Assembly (NCBI RefSeq): GCF_014636175.1
Contig: NZ_BMDW01000030.1
Span: forward strand, 1-32,226
DNA length: 32,226 bases
Source of the DNA: Sphingomonas psychrolutea
GTDB taxonomy: Bacteria; Pseudomonadota; Alphaproteobacteria; Sphingomonadales; Sphingomonadaceae
Reading direction: 5' to 3'
Within the stretch, counting starts at the first letter, position 1, and each line of letters opens with the position of its first letter. Below the pieces are notes generated by a model that was not told the DNA's origin, searched no databases, and worked only from the letters and a program-made list of their open reading frames with translations. The position numbers and the translations under genes are program-made. Shown in pieces: positions 24,569-32,226 of the stretch.

Positions 24569-25486
24569 ATGGAAATGCAACAGGTCCGCTATTTCTTGTC
24601 GGTCGCGCGCACGCTCAATTTCACGCGGGCGGCCGAAGACTGCAATGTAACGCAGCCAGCTTTAACGCGCGCGATCAAGCAGTTGGAGGATGAACTCGGC
24701 GGTGACCTGATCCGCCGGGAGGGGCGCAATACGCACCTGACCGATCTCGGCAACCGGATGCAGCCATTGCTTCAGCAATGCTATGAAAGTGCGCTGACGG
24801 CGAAGTCACTCGCCACCAGGATCAAGAAGGGCGAGGTGCCGACGCTGTCGCTGGCGGTCTCGCGCACGCTCGATCTGGTGCATTTGATGCGACCGTTGAG
24901 CGAGATGCACCGCAGCTTTGTCGGGCTTCAACTCAAACTGCGGCGCGGTACCGGCGCGCAAATCGCCGCAATGCTCAAGAATGGCGACGTCGACCTGGCG
25001 ATTGGCGGGCCGATGGGCGAAAGCTGGGATCGGTTGGAAACCTGGCCGATGTTCAGCGAAGCCTTCGATCTTGTCGTCGGCGTCGATCATCCGCTGACGA
25101 TGCACAACGCGCTGGACCTCGATGTCGAGCTGATCCGCGATACGCGCTTTCTGATCCACACCGACGCCGACCTGGCCGAGTTTGAAACCGAGCGGCTCGA
25201 TGCCGCGGGGATCAATCTCGACCACGCACACGAAGTCGATTCGGATCGCGATCTCGAAGCGTTGGTGGTGGCCGAATTCGGCGTCGCGATCATGCCGGCG
25301 AGCGCGATGAATTCGGCGCGCGTCCGTCATCTCGCCTGTTCGGCGCTCGATCTGCGGCGGACGGTTGCGATCTATTCGGTCGCGGGCCGGGCGCGATCGC
25401 GCGAAGCTTCGGCATTGCTCAACCTCGTGCGGTCGGCGGACTGGTCGCGGGCGTTAATCTCGCACCAGCTTGACGGCGTCGAGTAG
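24569..25486 (+). CDS. LysR-type transcriptional regulator
   Basis: The 305-residue protein has the winged helix at the N-terminus (QQVRYFLSVARTLNFTRAAEDCNVTQPALTRAIKQLEDELGG read in parts, residues about 4-45), a linker helix and a periplasmic-binding-like effector domain (about 90-290) with DLVVGVDHPL and LEALVVAEFGVAIMPASA. It binds promoters and responds to a small molecule not identifiable here. Placement after the DUF302-YeeE pair suggests control of that unit or of the convergent peroxiredoxin-like gene, with which it overlaps by 33 bases at the 3' ends. Confidence 0.93.
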   Translation: MEMQQVRYFLSVARTLNFTRAAEDCNVTQPALTRAIKQLEDELGGDLIRREGRNTHLTDLGNRMQPLLQQCYESALTAKSLATRIKKGEVPTLSLAVSRTLDLVHLMRPLSEMHRSFVGLQLKLRRGTGAQIAAMLKNGDVDLAIGGPMGESWDRLETWPMFSEAFDLVVGVDHPLTMHNALDLDVELIRDTRFLIHTDADLAEFETERLDAAGINLDHAHEVDSDRDLEALVVAEFGVAIMPASAMNSARVRHLACSALDLRRTVAIYSVAGRARSREASALLNLVRSADWSRALISHQLDGVE

Positions 25487-26158
25487 CGCATCGAGCTCCA
25501 TCCGGCGGCGATAATCGGGATCGACATGGCGCGCGGCGATGATGCCATCCTGCCTAACGACGAAGACGGCGGGAACCGGCAACACCCAGGGTGTGCCGCC
25601 CTGATAACCGGGGATGTCCCATCCCGCCCCGCCGATCATCCCCGCCATGGCCTCATCGACCCAGATCGCCAGATTGATCGACAGCGCATAGCCGCCGCCG
25701 ACATCGGTCAGGAATGGGAATTGTGCTCCGGCCTCGGCGCGCAATATCCGGGTGTAGTGCTGGATTTCGGACGAGATTGCGACGATCTGCGCCGGTCTCG
25801 CCGCCGCTTCGATTTCGGCCAGGCCGACCATGTTGAGCCGACAATATGGGCACCAATGTCCGCGGTGAAAGGCCAGGACCGCTGGCCCGCGTTCGAGCAA
25901 CGACTGGAGCGTGACGAGCCGTCCCTCATGATCGGGCAGGCAGAAATCGGGCATGATGTCGCCGACCATCGGCGCCGTGCTGCCGGCCTGCGCTGCCTCC
26001 AATCGGCTGACAAAGGCGTCGACGGCGGCGGCGAAGCCCGGCCCCTTCGTGCGGACACAATCGGCAATGTATTTCAGCCGTTCGCCCAGCGTCAGGTCGC
26101 GATCGCGCACCTCTTGAAAGGCGTCTTCAAGGGCTGCGACGAGCGGATGAGGCATCAA
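25454..26158 (-). CDS. Peroxiredoxin-like thiol protein (AhpC/TSA family)
   Basis: The 234-residue protein has an N-terminal helical region (1-60), then a thioredoxin-fold core with HRGHWCPYCRLN, giving Cys103 and Cys106 in a CPYC arrangement. This is the redoxin pattern of uncharacterised AhpC/TSA proteins, which likely reduce peroxides or act as thiol oxidoreductases. No signal peptide is present. It is convergent with the LysR gene, sharing 33 bases. Met2 (26155) is an equivalent start. Which reductant it uses is not clear. Confidence 0.85.
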   Translation of the reverse strand: MMPHPLVAALEDAFQEVRDRDLTLGERLKYIADCVRTKGPGFAAAVDAFVSRLEAAQAGSTAPMVGDIMPDFCLPDHEGRLVTLQSLLERGPAVLAFHRGHWCPYCRLNMVGLAEIEAAARPAQIVAISSEIQHYTRILRAEAGAQFPFLTDVGGGYALSINLAIWVDEAMAGMIGGAGWDIPGYQGGTPWVLPVPAVFVVRQDGIIAARHVDPDYRRRMELDALLDAVKLVRD

Positions 26159-26213
26159 GGGGTCCCCCCGAAACGTTGTATATCACGTTGGCCCGGCGTG
26201 CGTAGAGTGACGG

Positions 26214-27353
26214 TCATTTCGCGGCGGCGGTCTCGATCATTTCGCCGGCACACGCTTCGTGCAGGATAAAGCCTTCGCTCGGATCGACTTCGGCGCGCCA
26301 CGGGGCTTTCTCGAGTGTTTCGCAGGTATGGCGATAGCCTGCCTCCCAGCGCTGCCGGATGCCATCCGCGCTGAAATCCATGTCCTTGGCATGGTCTTCA
26401 TAATTGAGTGCGGGCGCCAGCAAGCGGATGACGTGCATCTGTGTGGTGCAGCCATAGCCAGTAAGGCCGCGCTGCTTGAGGCCTTCGAGCGCCTTTTCGG
26501 GGATCAGCGCGGTCATCTCGGCGATGATGTGGCGCATCTTGTGGAGCTGACGCTGGCGCTTGATGTGCGCGGCCGAGCGGCTTGAATATTGCACGTCCTT
26601 CTGGCGGTTCATCACTTCCCAGATCGTCTCGGGCTCCTTGCCATGCGGGTTCCAGAGGTGGACCGCGAAGACCATCCCGTTCTTGCGCGGATTGTCGTCA
26701 AACACAACTTCGACCGGCGTGTTCGACAGAATCCCGCCGTCCCAATAGAGCTGATCATCAATCCGCACCGCCGGAAAAGCCGGCGGCAGCGCCCCCGACG
26801 CCAGGACGTGACGCACGTCGAGGGTCTGATCGCGGCTGTCGAAATAGGTCATTTCGCTGGTCTGGACGTTCGACGCGCCGACCGTCAGCCGGGTCGGGCC
26901 GGTGTTGATCCGGTCGAAATCGACAAGATCGGCAAGCGTCTCGCCGAGCGGCGCAACCGAATAATAGCCAGCGCTCTCGGCACCCAGCGGCGCATGCGAG
27001 CTCATGAAAGCTGCGGTATTGGGACGAAAGAAAGAGGGGATGCCGGTGGTGACGGCCATCATGTTGCGTGCGGTTGCGGGAAACCAGCTGGGGAGCGGCA
27101 CGCCCATGAAGCGGTCACTTTCGACGCGCTTCCAGAATTCGCGCAGGCGACTGAGGCCGTCCTTCGGCGGGCCGCCGACGATCAACGCCGCATTGATCGC
27201 ACCAATCGACGTGCCGACCACCCAGTCGGGCGTGATTCCGGCTTCGGCAAGCGCCTGATACACGCCAACCTGATACGCGCCGAGCGCACCGCCGCCTTGC
27301 AGGACCAGAACGATCTGGCCGTAGCTTGAAATTTCGTCGTGAAGGGTTTTCAT
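26214..27353 (-). CDS. Patatin-like phospholipase with DUF3734-like C-terminus
   Basis: The 379-residue protein carries the patatin catalytic elements: oxyanion loop GGGALG at 20-25, nucleophile GTSIG with Ser49, and Asp in YWDGGILSNTP (about 205). A C-terminal domain of about 150 residues with YSSRSAAHIKRQRQLHKM resembles DUF3734. Such enzymes hydrolyse acyl esters of lipids; related proteins occur beside 3-hydroxybutyrate dehydrogenase, as here. ATG 27353 is preceded by ggagagac on its strand and begins the conserved region; the upstream frame extension is rejected. The dehydrogenase gene ends 40 bases upstream, so the two form an operon. Confidence 0.9.
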   Translation of the reverse strand: MKTLHDEISSYGQIVLVLQGGGALGAYQVGVYQALAEAGITPDWVVGTSIGAINAALIVGGPPKDGLSRLREFWKRVESDRFMGVPLPSWFPATARNMMAVTTGIPSFFRPNTAAFMSSHAPLGAESAGYYSVAPLGETLADLVDFDRINTGPTRLTVGASNVQTSEMTYFDSRDQTLDVRHVLASGALPPAFPAVRIDDQLYWDGGILSNTPVEVVFDDNPRKNGMVFAVHLWNPHGKEPETIWEVMNRQKDVQYSSRSAAHIKRQRQLHKMRHIIAEMTALIPEKALEGLKQRGLTGYGCTTQMHVIRLLAPALNYEDHAKDMDFSADGIRQRWEAGYRHTCETLEKAPWRAEVDPSEGFILHEACAGEMIETAAAK

Positions 27354-27393
27354 CGCAGTCTCTCCAAGTCTGAATTTACACCGCAGAACGCCG

Positions 27394-28209
27394 TTATTGC
27401 GCCGTCCAGCCGCCATCGACGAGGAGCGCGGCCCCAGTGATCGAGGCAGCGCCAGGACCACATAGGAACACCGCAAGCGCGCCGAGTTCCTCGACCGTAG
27501 CGAAGCGCTTGGTCGGTTGCGCCGCGAGCAGCACGTCGCGGATCACCGCCTCACGCTCGATGCCGCGTGCCTGGGCGGTGTCGCCAATCTGGTTCTCCAC
27601 CAACGGAGTCCATACGTAGCCGGGGCAGATCGCGTTACAGGTGACGCCGAATGGCGCGCCTTCGAGCGCGACCGTCTTGGTCAGCCCGAGCACGCCGTGC
27701 TTGGCGGCAACATAAGCGCCCTTAAACGGTGACGCGACCAGCGCATGGGCCGAGGCGACATTGATGATGCGGCCATAGCCCGACGCCTTCATCGGGGCGA
27801 AGGCACTGCGGATCGTGTGAAACGCCGCCGACAGGTTGAGCGCGATAATCGCGTTCCACTTATCGACCGGAAAATCCTCGATCGGCGCAACATGCTGGAT
27901 GCCGGCATTGTTGACCAGGATGTCGACGTGACCGAATTGCGCGATGCTGTTGTCGATCAAGCCCGCGGCTCCGGCAGCATCGAGCAGGTTGGCACCGTCA
28001 TACGCCACGCGCCCGCTGTGCGCGGCCAACGCAGTGCAGGTCGCGTCGATCGCATCGCGGTCGCCCAGGCCGTTGATAACGAGGTCCGCGCCCGCCTCGG
28101 CGAGGGCGTGCGCGATCCCCAGCCCGATTCCGCTGGTCGATCCGGTAATGACGGCGACCCGTCCGGCAAGGGGTTTCGGCGCGGCGGTCGGGGCAATTGG
28201 CAAGTCCAT
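27394..28209 (-). CDS. bdhA: 3-hydroxybutyrate dehydrogenase (SDR family)
   Basis: The 271-residue protein is a classical short-chain dehydrogenase: NAD site TGSTSGIG at 22-29, NNAG at 100-103, Ser153, Tyr166 and Lys170 catalytic residues in VASAHALVASPFKGAYVAAKHG read in parts, and ICPGYVWTPLVENQI. The SAHALVASPFK stretch and the PLVENQI segment are characteristic of D-3-hydroxybutyrate dehydrogenases, which convert 3-hydroxybutyrate to acetoacetate in polyhydroxybutyrate and ketone-body metabolism. The site aagga lies ahead of the ATG. It is the first gene of an operon with the patatin-like gene. Confidence 0.9.
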   Translation of the reverse strand: MDLPIAPTAAPKPLAGRVAVITGSTSGIGLGIAHALAEAGADLVINGLGDRDAIDATCTALAAHSGRVAYDGANLLDAAGAAGLIDNSIAQFGHVDILVNNAGIQHVAPIEDFPVDKWNAIIALNLSAAFHTIRSAFAPMKASGYGRIINVASAHALVASPFKGAYVAAKHGVLGLTKTVALEGAPFGVTCNAICPGYVWTPLVENQIGDTAQARGIEREAVIRDVLLAAQPTKRFATVEELGALAVFLCGPGAASITGAALLVDGGWTAQ

Positions 28210-28401
28210 GACGGGTATCCTTGTAGGAACGATGCCGTAAAGTTGCCCAATGCGCCGCGCTGTTTGAAATGCCGTTTGTGCATGAATTCAATGCGCCAAA
28301 GCGATTGGGCGCGGGACAGGCCACGGCATAAATCAGCCGGGTGTCAGCAAACCGGCTCCCGGTTTTCCGACCGTGATGCCCCACCAGCAGGAAGACTGAT
28401 C

Positions 28402-28851
28402 ATGACCAGAACGACCCTTCAGAGCGCCGTGTTCGCGCTGCTCGCAGCAACCACTTTCGCGGCACCCGCCTTCGCTGGCGAATGCCCTGCCAATAAGAAG
28501 GCGATCAACGCGCTGACCGGCGCGCCGACCATGCCCAAGGGCGTGACCGATACTGTCATCGGCTCGGTCGATCTCGGTGCCGAAATCAACGTCGCCGATC
28601 GCCAGCTGCGCACGCGCCGCCTCGTCGTACAGCCGGGTGGTATCGTTCCGCTGCACAGCCACAAGGATCGTCCGGCGCTGATCTATACCGTCAGCGGACA
28701 GATCACCGAATATCGCAGTAGCTGCGCCGTGCCGATCCTGCACAAGGCAGGCGATATCGCGCGCGAAGCCGACGGCATTTCGCATTACTGGATCAACCAC
28801 GGCGAGGTGCCAACCGTGTTGCTGTCGTCGGACGTCCATCACGGCAACTGA
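28402..28851 (+). CDS. Exported cupin-domain protein
   Basis: The 149-residue product has a signal peptide (MTRTTLQSAVFALLAATTFAAPAFA) and a single cupin barrel: VQPGGIVPLHSHKDRPALIYTVSGQITEY in parts (about 75-103) with His residues suited to metal binding, then HKAGDIAREADGISHYWINHG with two more. Two Cys residues (ECPANKK and SSCAVP) may form a disulfide. It probably acts in the periplasm as a metal-dependent enzyme or binder; the substrate is unknown. The gene is followed by a clear terminator hairpin. It is divergent from bdhA with about 190 bases between. Confidence 0.8.
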   Translation: MTRTTLQSAVFALLAATTFAAPAFAGECPANKKAINALTGAPTMPKGVTDTVIGSVDLGAEINVADRQLRTRRLVVQPGGIVPLHSHKDRPALIYTVSGQITEYRSSCAVPILHKAGDIAREADGISHYWINHGEVPTVLLSSDVHHGN

Positions 28852-28879
28852 ACCGGTCGACCGCGTCGATGACATCGTT

Positions 28880-28911
28880 GGGGGCCCGTTTGCCAAGGCA
28901 GGCGGGCCCCC
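28880..28911 (+). terminator. Strong hairpin after the cupin gene
   Basis: gggggcccg at 28880-28888 pairs perfectly with cgggccccc at 28903-28911, a nine-base GC stem, followed by ttcgctt. The T content after the stem is modest, but stem strength and position favour a terminator. Confidence 0.75.
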
Positions 28912-28971
28912 TTCGCTTGCGTCGATCGTTAGACACCAGTGCCGATCAACCGATTGAAATCGATAGGTGAG

Positions 28972-29562
28972 ATGATGCTGAAATTGCTCGTTTTCTACGG
29001 TTCCTACCGCCGCGACCGCGTTGGTATCCGCTTTGCGCACTATGTGCGGCAAGGGCTGGCCGATCGTGGACATGATGCCGAGCTGATCGACGCGCAGGCC
29101 GTCGACCTGCCGATGCTCGACCGGATGTTCAAGGAATATCCGCCTGGCGAGGCACCTCCAGCGATGGTCGCGCTGGCGGCGAAGATCCGCGCGGCGGATG
29201 GCTTCGTGTTCGTGATCGGGGAGTATAATTGGGGCATGCAGCCCGGGCTCAAGAATTTGACCGATCATTTCCTTGAGGAATGGTTCTGGCGGCCCGCCGC
29301 GATCGTGAGCTACGCACCGGGACAGATTGGCGGTGCCCGCGCGGCCATGGCCTGGCACCCGACGCTGTCGGAAATGGGTATGGTCGTGATTTCGAGCACG
29401 ATCGCACTCGGTCACGTCGGCGATGCGCTGGATGCCGACAACCATTCACAGGGGCAGGGTGGGGCGGTGCTCGACCAACGCTTCCCCCGCTTTGCCGCCG
29501 ATCTCGAATGGTGGGCCTTTGCCGCCGCACATCAACGGGCCGCGCAGCCCACACCCTATTGA
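28972..29562 (+). CDS. NADPH-dependent FMN reductase-like flavoprotein
   Basis: The 196-residue protein has a flavodoxin-like fold: LVFYGSYRRDRVGIRFA at the start binds FMN phosphate, and FVIGEYNWGMQPGLKNLTDHF (about 80-100 in parts) is the family's second flavin loop with Asn-Trp in place of the usual Tyr-Asn order. Members reduce quinones, azo dyes, chromate or supply reduced flavin. The site aggtgag precedes the double ATG; Met2 (28975) may be the true start. It sits 215 bases before a TonB-receptor gene in the same direction; a shared role in handling an imported ligand is possible but not shown. Confidence 0.85.
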   Translation: MMLKLLVFYGSYRRDRVGIRFAHYVRQGLADRGHDAELIDAQAVDLPMLDRMFKEYPPGEAPPAMVALAAKIRAADGFVFVIGEYNWGMQPGLKNLTDHFLEEWFWRPAAIVSYAPGQIGGARAAMAWHPTLSEMGMVVISSTIALGHVGDALDADNHSQGQGGAVLDQRFPRFAADLEWWAFAAAHQRAAQPTPY

Positions 29563-29692
29563 GCCGTCGCGCCGGTACCGCTCGACGCTGGCACCGACCG
29601 GTTGCATGTGTCGGCCGGGCGCAGCCAGTGGCACGCGCCCTTGTCATAAAGGAACACTCGACTTGCGCGCTCGGATTTGCGCCAGTCACCCC

Positions 29693-29721
29693 TTGAATAC
29701 CAACGTAAAGCTAGATATACC
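29693..29721 (+). promoter_or_regulatory. Candidate sigma70-type promoter for second TonB receptor
   Basis: ttgaat at 29693-29698 and tatacc at 29716-29721 are separated by 17 bases, about 55 bases before the receptor ATG. It is only a pattern match in an otherwise GC-rich intergenic space. Confidence 0.35.
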
Positions 29722-29777
29722 CGTCGGTATCAGAAGGAGCTGCGGATTAAAACGCGGCCGAAACGAGGGGAGTGTTG

Positions 29778-32051
29778 ATGGTAAACCGTCTTTGCGTGGC
29801 GCGGTATGCGTCCTTGGCCATGTTGATGGCACCGACCATCGCTTACGGGCAGGCGACCAATGCAGCACCGGCCGCCGCCGTCTCTCAGGACGACACTGGC
29901 GACATCATCGTCACCGCCACGCGCGAAAATACTGCGCTCAGCCGGGTGGCGGGCGCGGTGACTGCGGTCACGGCGGCCGATCTTGGCCCGGGCGGTGTTT
30001 CGAACATCGGCGATCTCCAGGTCGTCGTCCCCAACGTCTCGATCGGCGATCAATTCGGTGTGAACCGAACTTTCATCCGGGGTGTGGGACTGAACAATTT
30101 CGATGTCGGGGGTGAAGGCGCGGTCGCCTTCCTGCAAAATGGCGCGATCCTGCCGCGCCCGGCGCAGCAGCTCAGCGGCTTCTTCGATCTCGAGCAGATC
30201 GAAGTGCTGCGCGGGCCACAGTCGATCCTCTATGGTCGCGGCGCAACCGCCGGGGCGATCAACCTGGTCACCGCACGTCCCAAAGAAAAGCTCGATGGCT
30301 TCTTGCGCGCCACTTACGGCAGTTACGATTCGAAGATCCTTGAAGGCGCCGTCGGCGGGAGCGTGACGGGTGGCGATGGGCTTCTCGTGCGCATCGCCGG
30401 CAAATATGAAAAGCGCGGCGGCTACGGCACCAACCTCTTCACCGGCACGCCGGTCGACGATCGCGACGCCTATGCGGTGCGCGGGACGATCGTCGCCAAC
30501 CTCAGCCCGTCGGTGCACGCGACGCTCGTCCTCGATCATTTCCACGAGGACGATCATAACTACGCGTTCCACTATTTCGGCCCATCGGTCGTGCCGGAAA
30601 GCCAGTTGCCGCACACCCTGCTCGGTGGCCAGACCGTCATCGGCTATTATGCCGCGCGTGGGCAGACGCCAAACCTGCGCAACATCTATTCGGACCAGGA
30701 GGCGATCAATCGCCGCAAGGGCTATGGCGCAACCGGCACGCTTGATTTCGACCTCGGCGCGACCACGATCAAGACCATCACCGCCTACCGCACGTTCGAC
30801 CGCTTCCAGCGCGACGATCTCGATTCGTCGCAAGTGAACCTCGCCGGGCAGAACAATTATGTCGAAAAGAGCCGGTCGATCAGCCAGGAAATCACCGCCA
30901 ATTATCAGCATGACGGCTTTTCGCTGCTGGGTGGCGCGATGTATCTGCACGAAAATCTCACGGGACAAGTGCTCGTTCCGACAACCAATCTCGGCGTATT
31001 GTTCGGCCTGCCCGCCAACACGTTTGACAATGGCGCCTATGAGCAGAACGGGGTCGTCAAGATCGATGCCGTCGGCGTCTATCTCCAGGGCAGCTATGAG
31101 ATCAGCCCGGCGGTGAAGATCACGCTCGGTGGCCGGTACAATTACGAACACCGCAAGGGCGTCGGCTATTTCCGCTTCGACGCGATCGGGCTCAACATCC
31201 CGACCAACGTGGCAAAGGGCTGGTCGTCGGTCACGCCCAAAGCGTTGGTCGAATATCGTCCGAGCGCGACGACGCTCCTCTATGCCAGCGTGACCAAGGG
31301 CTTCAAATCCGGCGTGATCAACGTCGGCAGCACCGATCCGGCAGTCGATCCCGAAACGGTGTGGAGCTATGAAGCGGGCTTCAAGCAGCGCTTCGCCAAC
31401 AATCGCGTGCGCTTGAGCGGCGCGATCTTCTATTATGATTACAAGAACCTGCAGGTCAGCTTCGTCAACGCTAATAGCATCGTCCAGACGATCAACGCCG
31501 CGACCGCCCGCAACTATGGCGGCGAGCTCGAACTGGAGGCGCGTGTCGTGGGGGGGCTGTCGGTCAACGCCAATGCATCGTACCTCAACGCCAAGTTCAC
31601 CAAATTCTGCAATGCCTATTACGGTGCCGCCTATCCGGCGCGAGCGGGCATTTCCTACGCGGCTTGCCCCGGCCAGCCCGGCCTGGTCGATCTAAGCGGC
31701 AACCGTTTGCCCAACGCACCGCGCTTTTCGCTCGGCGGCGGTTTTTCGTGGGATGTGCCGCTCGGCGATGGCAAGGTCACGCTGAACGGCGACGCGAAGT
31801 GGCAGTCGAAAGTGTATTTCACCGAATTCAACAATCGCGATGCCGAGCAGGACGCCTACGTCATGGCGAATTTGGGCCTGACCTATCACGCGGCGCGGGA
31901 TCGCTGGTCGCTGGGGGCGTGGGTCAAGAATGTCGGCGACCAGTTCGTGATCGCGAACAACATCATCGCGGCGGCGACCTATCAATTCCCGCGCGTCGGC
32001 TCGGTGATGCCGCCGCGGACCTATGGGGCGACGCTGAGCTTCAATTTCTGA
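29778..32051 (+). CDS. TonB-dependent outer-membrane receptor
   Basis: The 757-residue protein has a signal peptide ending near TIAYGQA, a TonB-box segment GDIIVTATRENTALS near residue 40, a plug with FIRGVGLNNFDVGGEG and QIEVLRGPQSILYGRGATAGAINLVT in parts, and a beta-barrel closing in YGATLSFNF. The barrel contains KGFKSGVINVGSTDPAVDPETVWSYEAGFKQRF in parts, a motif seen in many sphingomonad receptors. The ligand is not known. ATG 29778 is about seven bases after gagggg; the GTG at 29772 is too close to that site. It belongs to the same superfamily as the first receptor but is clearly divergent. Confidence 0.93.
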   Translation: MVNRLCVARYASLAMLMAPTIAYGQATNAAPAAAVSQDDTGDIIVTATRENTALSRVAGAVTAVTAADLGPGGVSNIGDLQVVVPNVSIGDQFGVNRTFIRGVGLNNFDVGGEGAVAFLQNGAILPRPAQQLSGFFDLEQIEVLRGPQSILYGRGATAGAINLVTARPKEKLDGFLRATYGSYDSKILEGAVGGSVTGGDGLLVRIAGKYEKRGGYGTNLFTGTPVDDRDAYAVRGTIVANLSPSVHATLVLDHFHEDDHNYAFHYFGPSVVPESQLPHTLLGGQTVIGYYAARGQTPNLRNIYSDQEAINRRKGYGATGTLDFDLGATTIKTITAYRTFDRFQRDDLDSSQVNLAGQNNYVEKSRSISQEITANYQHDGFSLLGGAMYLHENLTGQVLVPTTNLGVLFGLPANTFDNGAYEQNGVVKIDAVGVYLQGSYEISPAVKITLGGRYNYEHRKGVGYFRFDAIGLNIPTNVAKGWSSVTPKALVEYRPSATTLLYASVTKGFKSGVINVGSTDPAVDPETVWSYEAGFKQRFANNRVRLSGAIFYYDYKNLQVSFVNANSIVQTINAATARNYGGELELEARVVGGLSVNANASYLNAKFTKFCNAYYGAAYPARAGISYAACPGQPGLVDLSGNRLPNAPRFSLGGGFSWDVPLGDGKVTLNGDAKWQSKVYFTEFNNRDAEQDAYVMANLGLTYHAARDRWSLGAWVKNVGDQFVIANNIIAAATYQFPRVGSVMPPRTYGATLSFNF

Positions 32052-32122
32052 GGCGCAGGGTAGGGCCGCCACGAGGGGTTGGAGACGGGACGGGCGTTCG
32101 CCCGATCCTGTCGCCCACGCTC

Positions 32123-32226
32123 TAGAGTCTGACTCGCCCGTCTTGAATCGTGAGGATTCCCATTGGGCTGCGTTTGTGATTCACTCTGCGGGCTGAGCAG
32201 GGAGGATACGGTGCGAGCCTATTCGA
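32123..32226 (+). mobile_element. Probable left end of an IS630-family insertion sequence (cut by window)
   Basis: After a TA dinucleotide (32123-32124), the target of IS630 elements, the words gagtctgactc begin what looks like a terminal repeat. About 85 bases later a strong site ggagg precedes a GTG start. The right end and most of the transposase lie outside the window, so the family is an inference from the TA, the leader length and the first residues. Confidence 0.45.
32211..32226 (+). CDS. Start of a probable IS630-type transposase (partial)
   Basis: GTG at 32211 follows ggagg (32201-32205) by five bases and reads (M)RAYS before the window ends. IS630-family transposases commonly begin with a sequence of the form M-x-AYS followed by DLRER, so the five codons are suggestive but not proof. 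Only the first 16 bases are present. Confidence 0.4.

Noticed and set aside
29730..31151. 473-codon frame antisense to the second TonB receptor
   Set aside because: Shadow frame; no ribosome-binding site and no domain.
1..32226. CRISPR array, tRNA or rRNA
   Set aside because: I found no regularly spaced repeats, and no stretch that I could fold as a tRNA or recognise as rRNA by eye.

Overview
The window looks like chromosome from a GC-rich alphaproteobacterium of the Sphingomonadales. This is inferred from gene content and style: hslV/hslU with an alphaproteobacterial-type HslV leader, two large TonB-dependent receptors, many ATGA-overlapping gene pairs, and GC-ending codons. I saw no rRNA, tRNA, CRISPR array or phage structural gene. 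Assignments come from reading translations and motifs only; no database was searched.

Left edge, about 1-2130: an accessory patch with AT-richer codon use. It holds an ImmA/IrrE-type zinc metallopeptidase gene followed closely by a class III nucleotidyl cyclase gene that resembles the cyclases of Pycsar-type anti-phage systems. The pair abuts, tail to tail, a broken MntA/HepT toxin-antitoxin locus: the mntA-like antitoxin gene looks intact, but hepT stops after 33 codons exactly where the cyclase gene ends. A 10-bp exact direct repeat (1-10 and 1734-1743) brackets the pair. This is the most interesting part of the window: a possible cyclic-nucleotide defence cassette with a protease partner, inserted into hepT.

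Core region, about 2240-19810: housekeeping and conserved genes. They include small envelope proteins (glycine-zipper lipoprotein, Ala/Pro/Lys-rich membrane protein, TMEM175-like channel), the HslVU protease, two tandem paralogous secreted proteins, glyoxalases I and II (gloA-gloB), a TPR protein overlapping an alpha/beta hydrolase gene, a three-gene overlapping operon (membrane protein, XRE regulator, exported hydrolase), a FAD-dependent dehydrogenase, and a divergent pair of a Mur ligase and an LD-carboxypeptidase that fits murein-peptide recycling. It ends with thrS and infC; infC appears to start at a rare ATC codon. Four intergenic spaces hold paired-palindrome repeats of the REP/BIME kind.

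Right region, about 20050-32226: transport and metabolism. A 938-residue TonB-dependent receptor is followed by a DUF302 protein coupled to a YeeE/YedE thiosulfate-type transporter, a LysR regulator, a peroxiredoxin-like protein, a patatin-like phospholipase paired with a 3-hydroxybutyrate dehydrogenase, a secreted cupin, an NADPH-dependent FMN reductase-like protein and a second TonB-dependent receptor. The last hundred bases look like the left end of an IS630-family insertion sequence that runs off the window. No gene-free stretch exceeds 300 bases; the longest is the 240-base space between infC and the first receptor.
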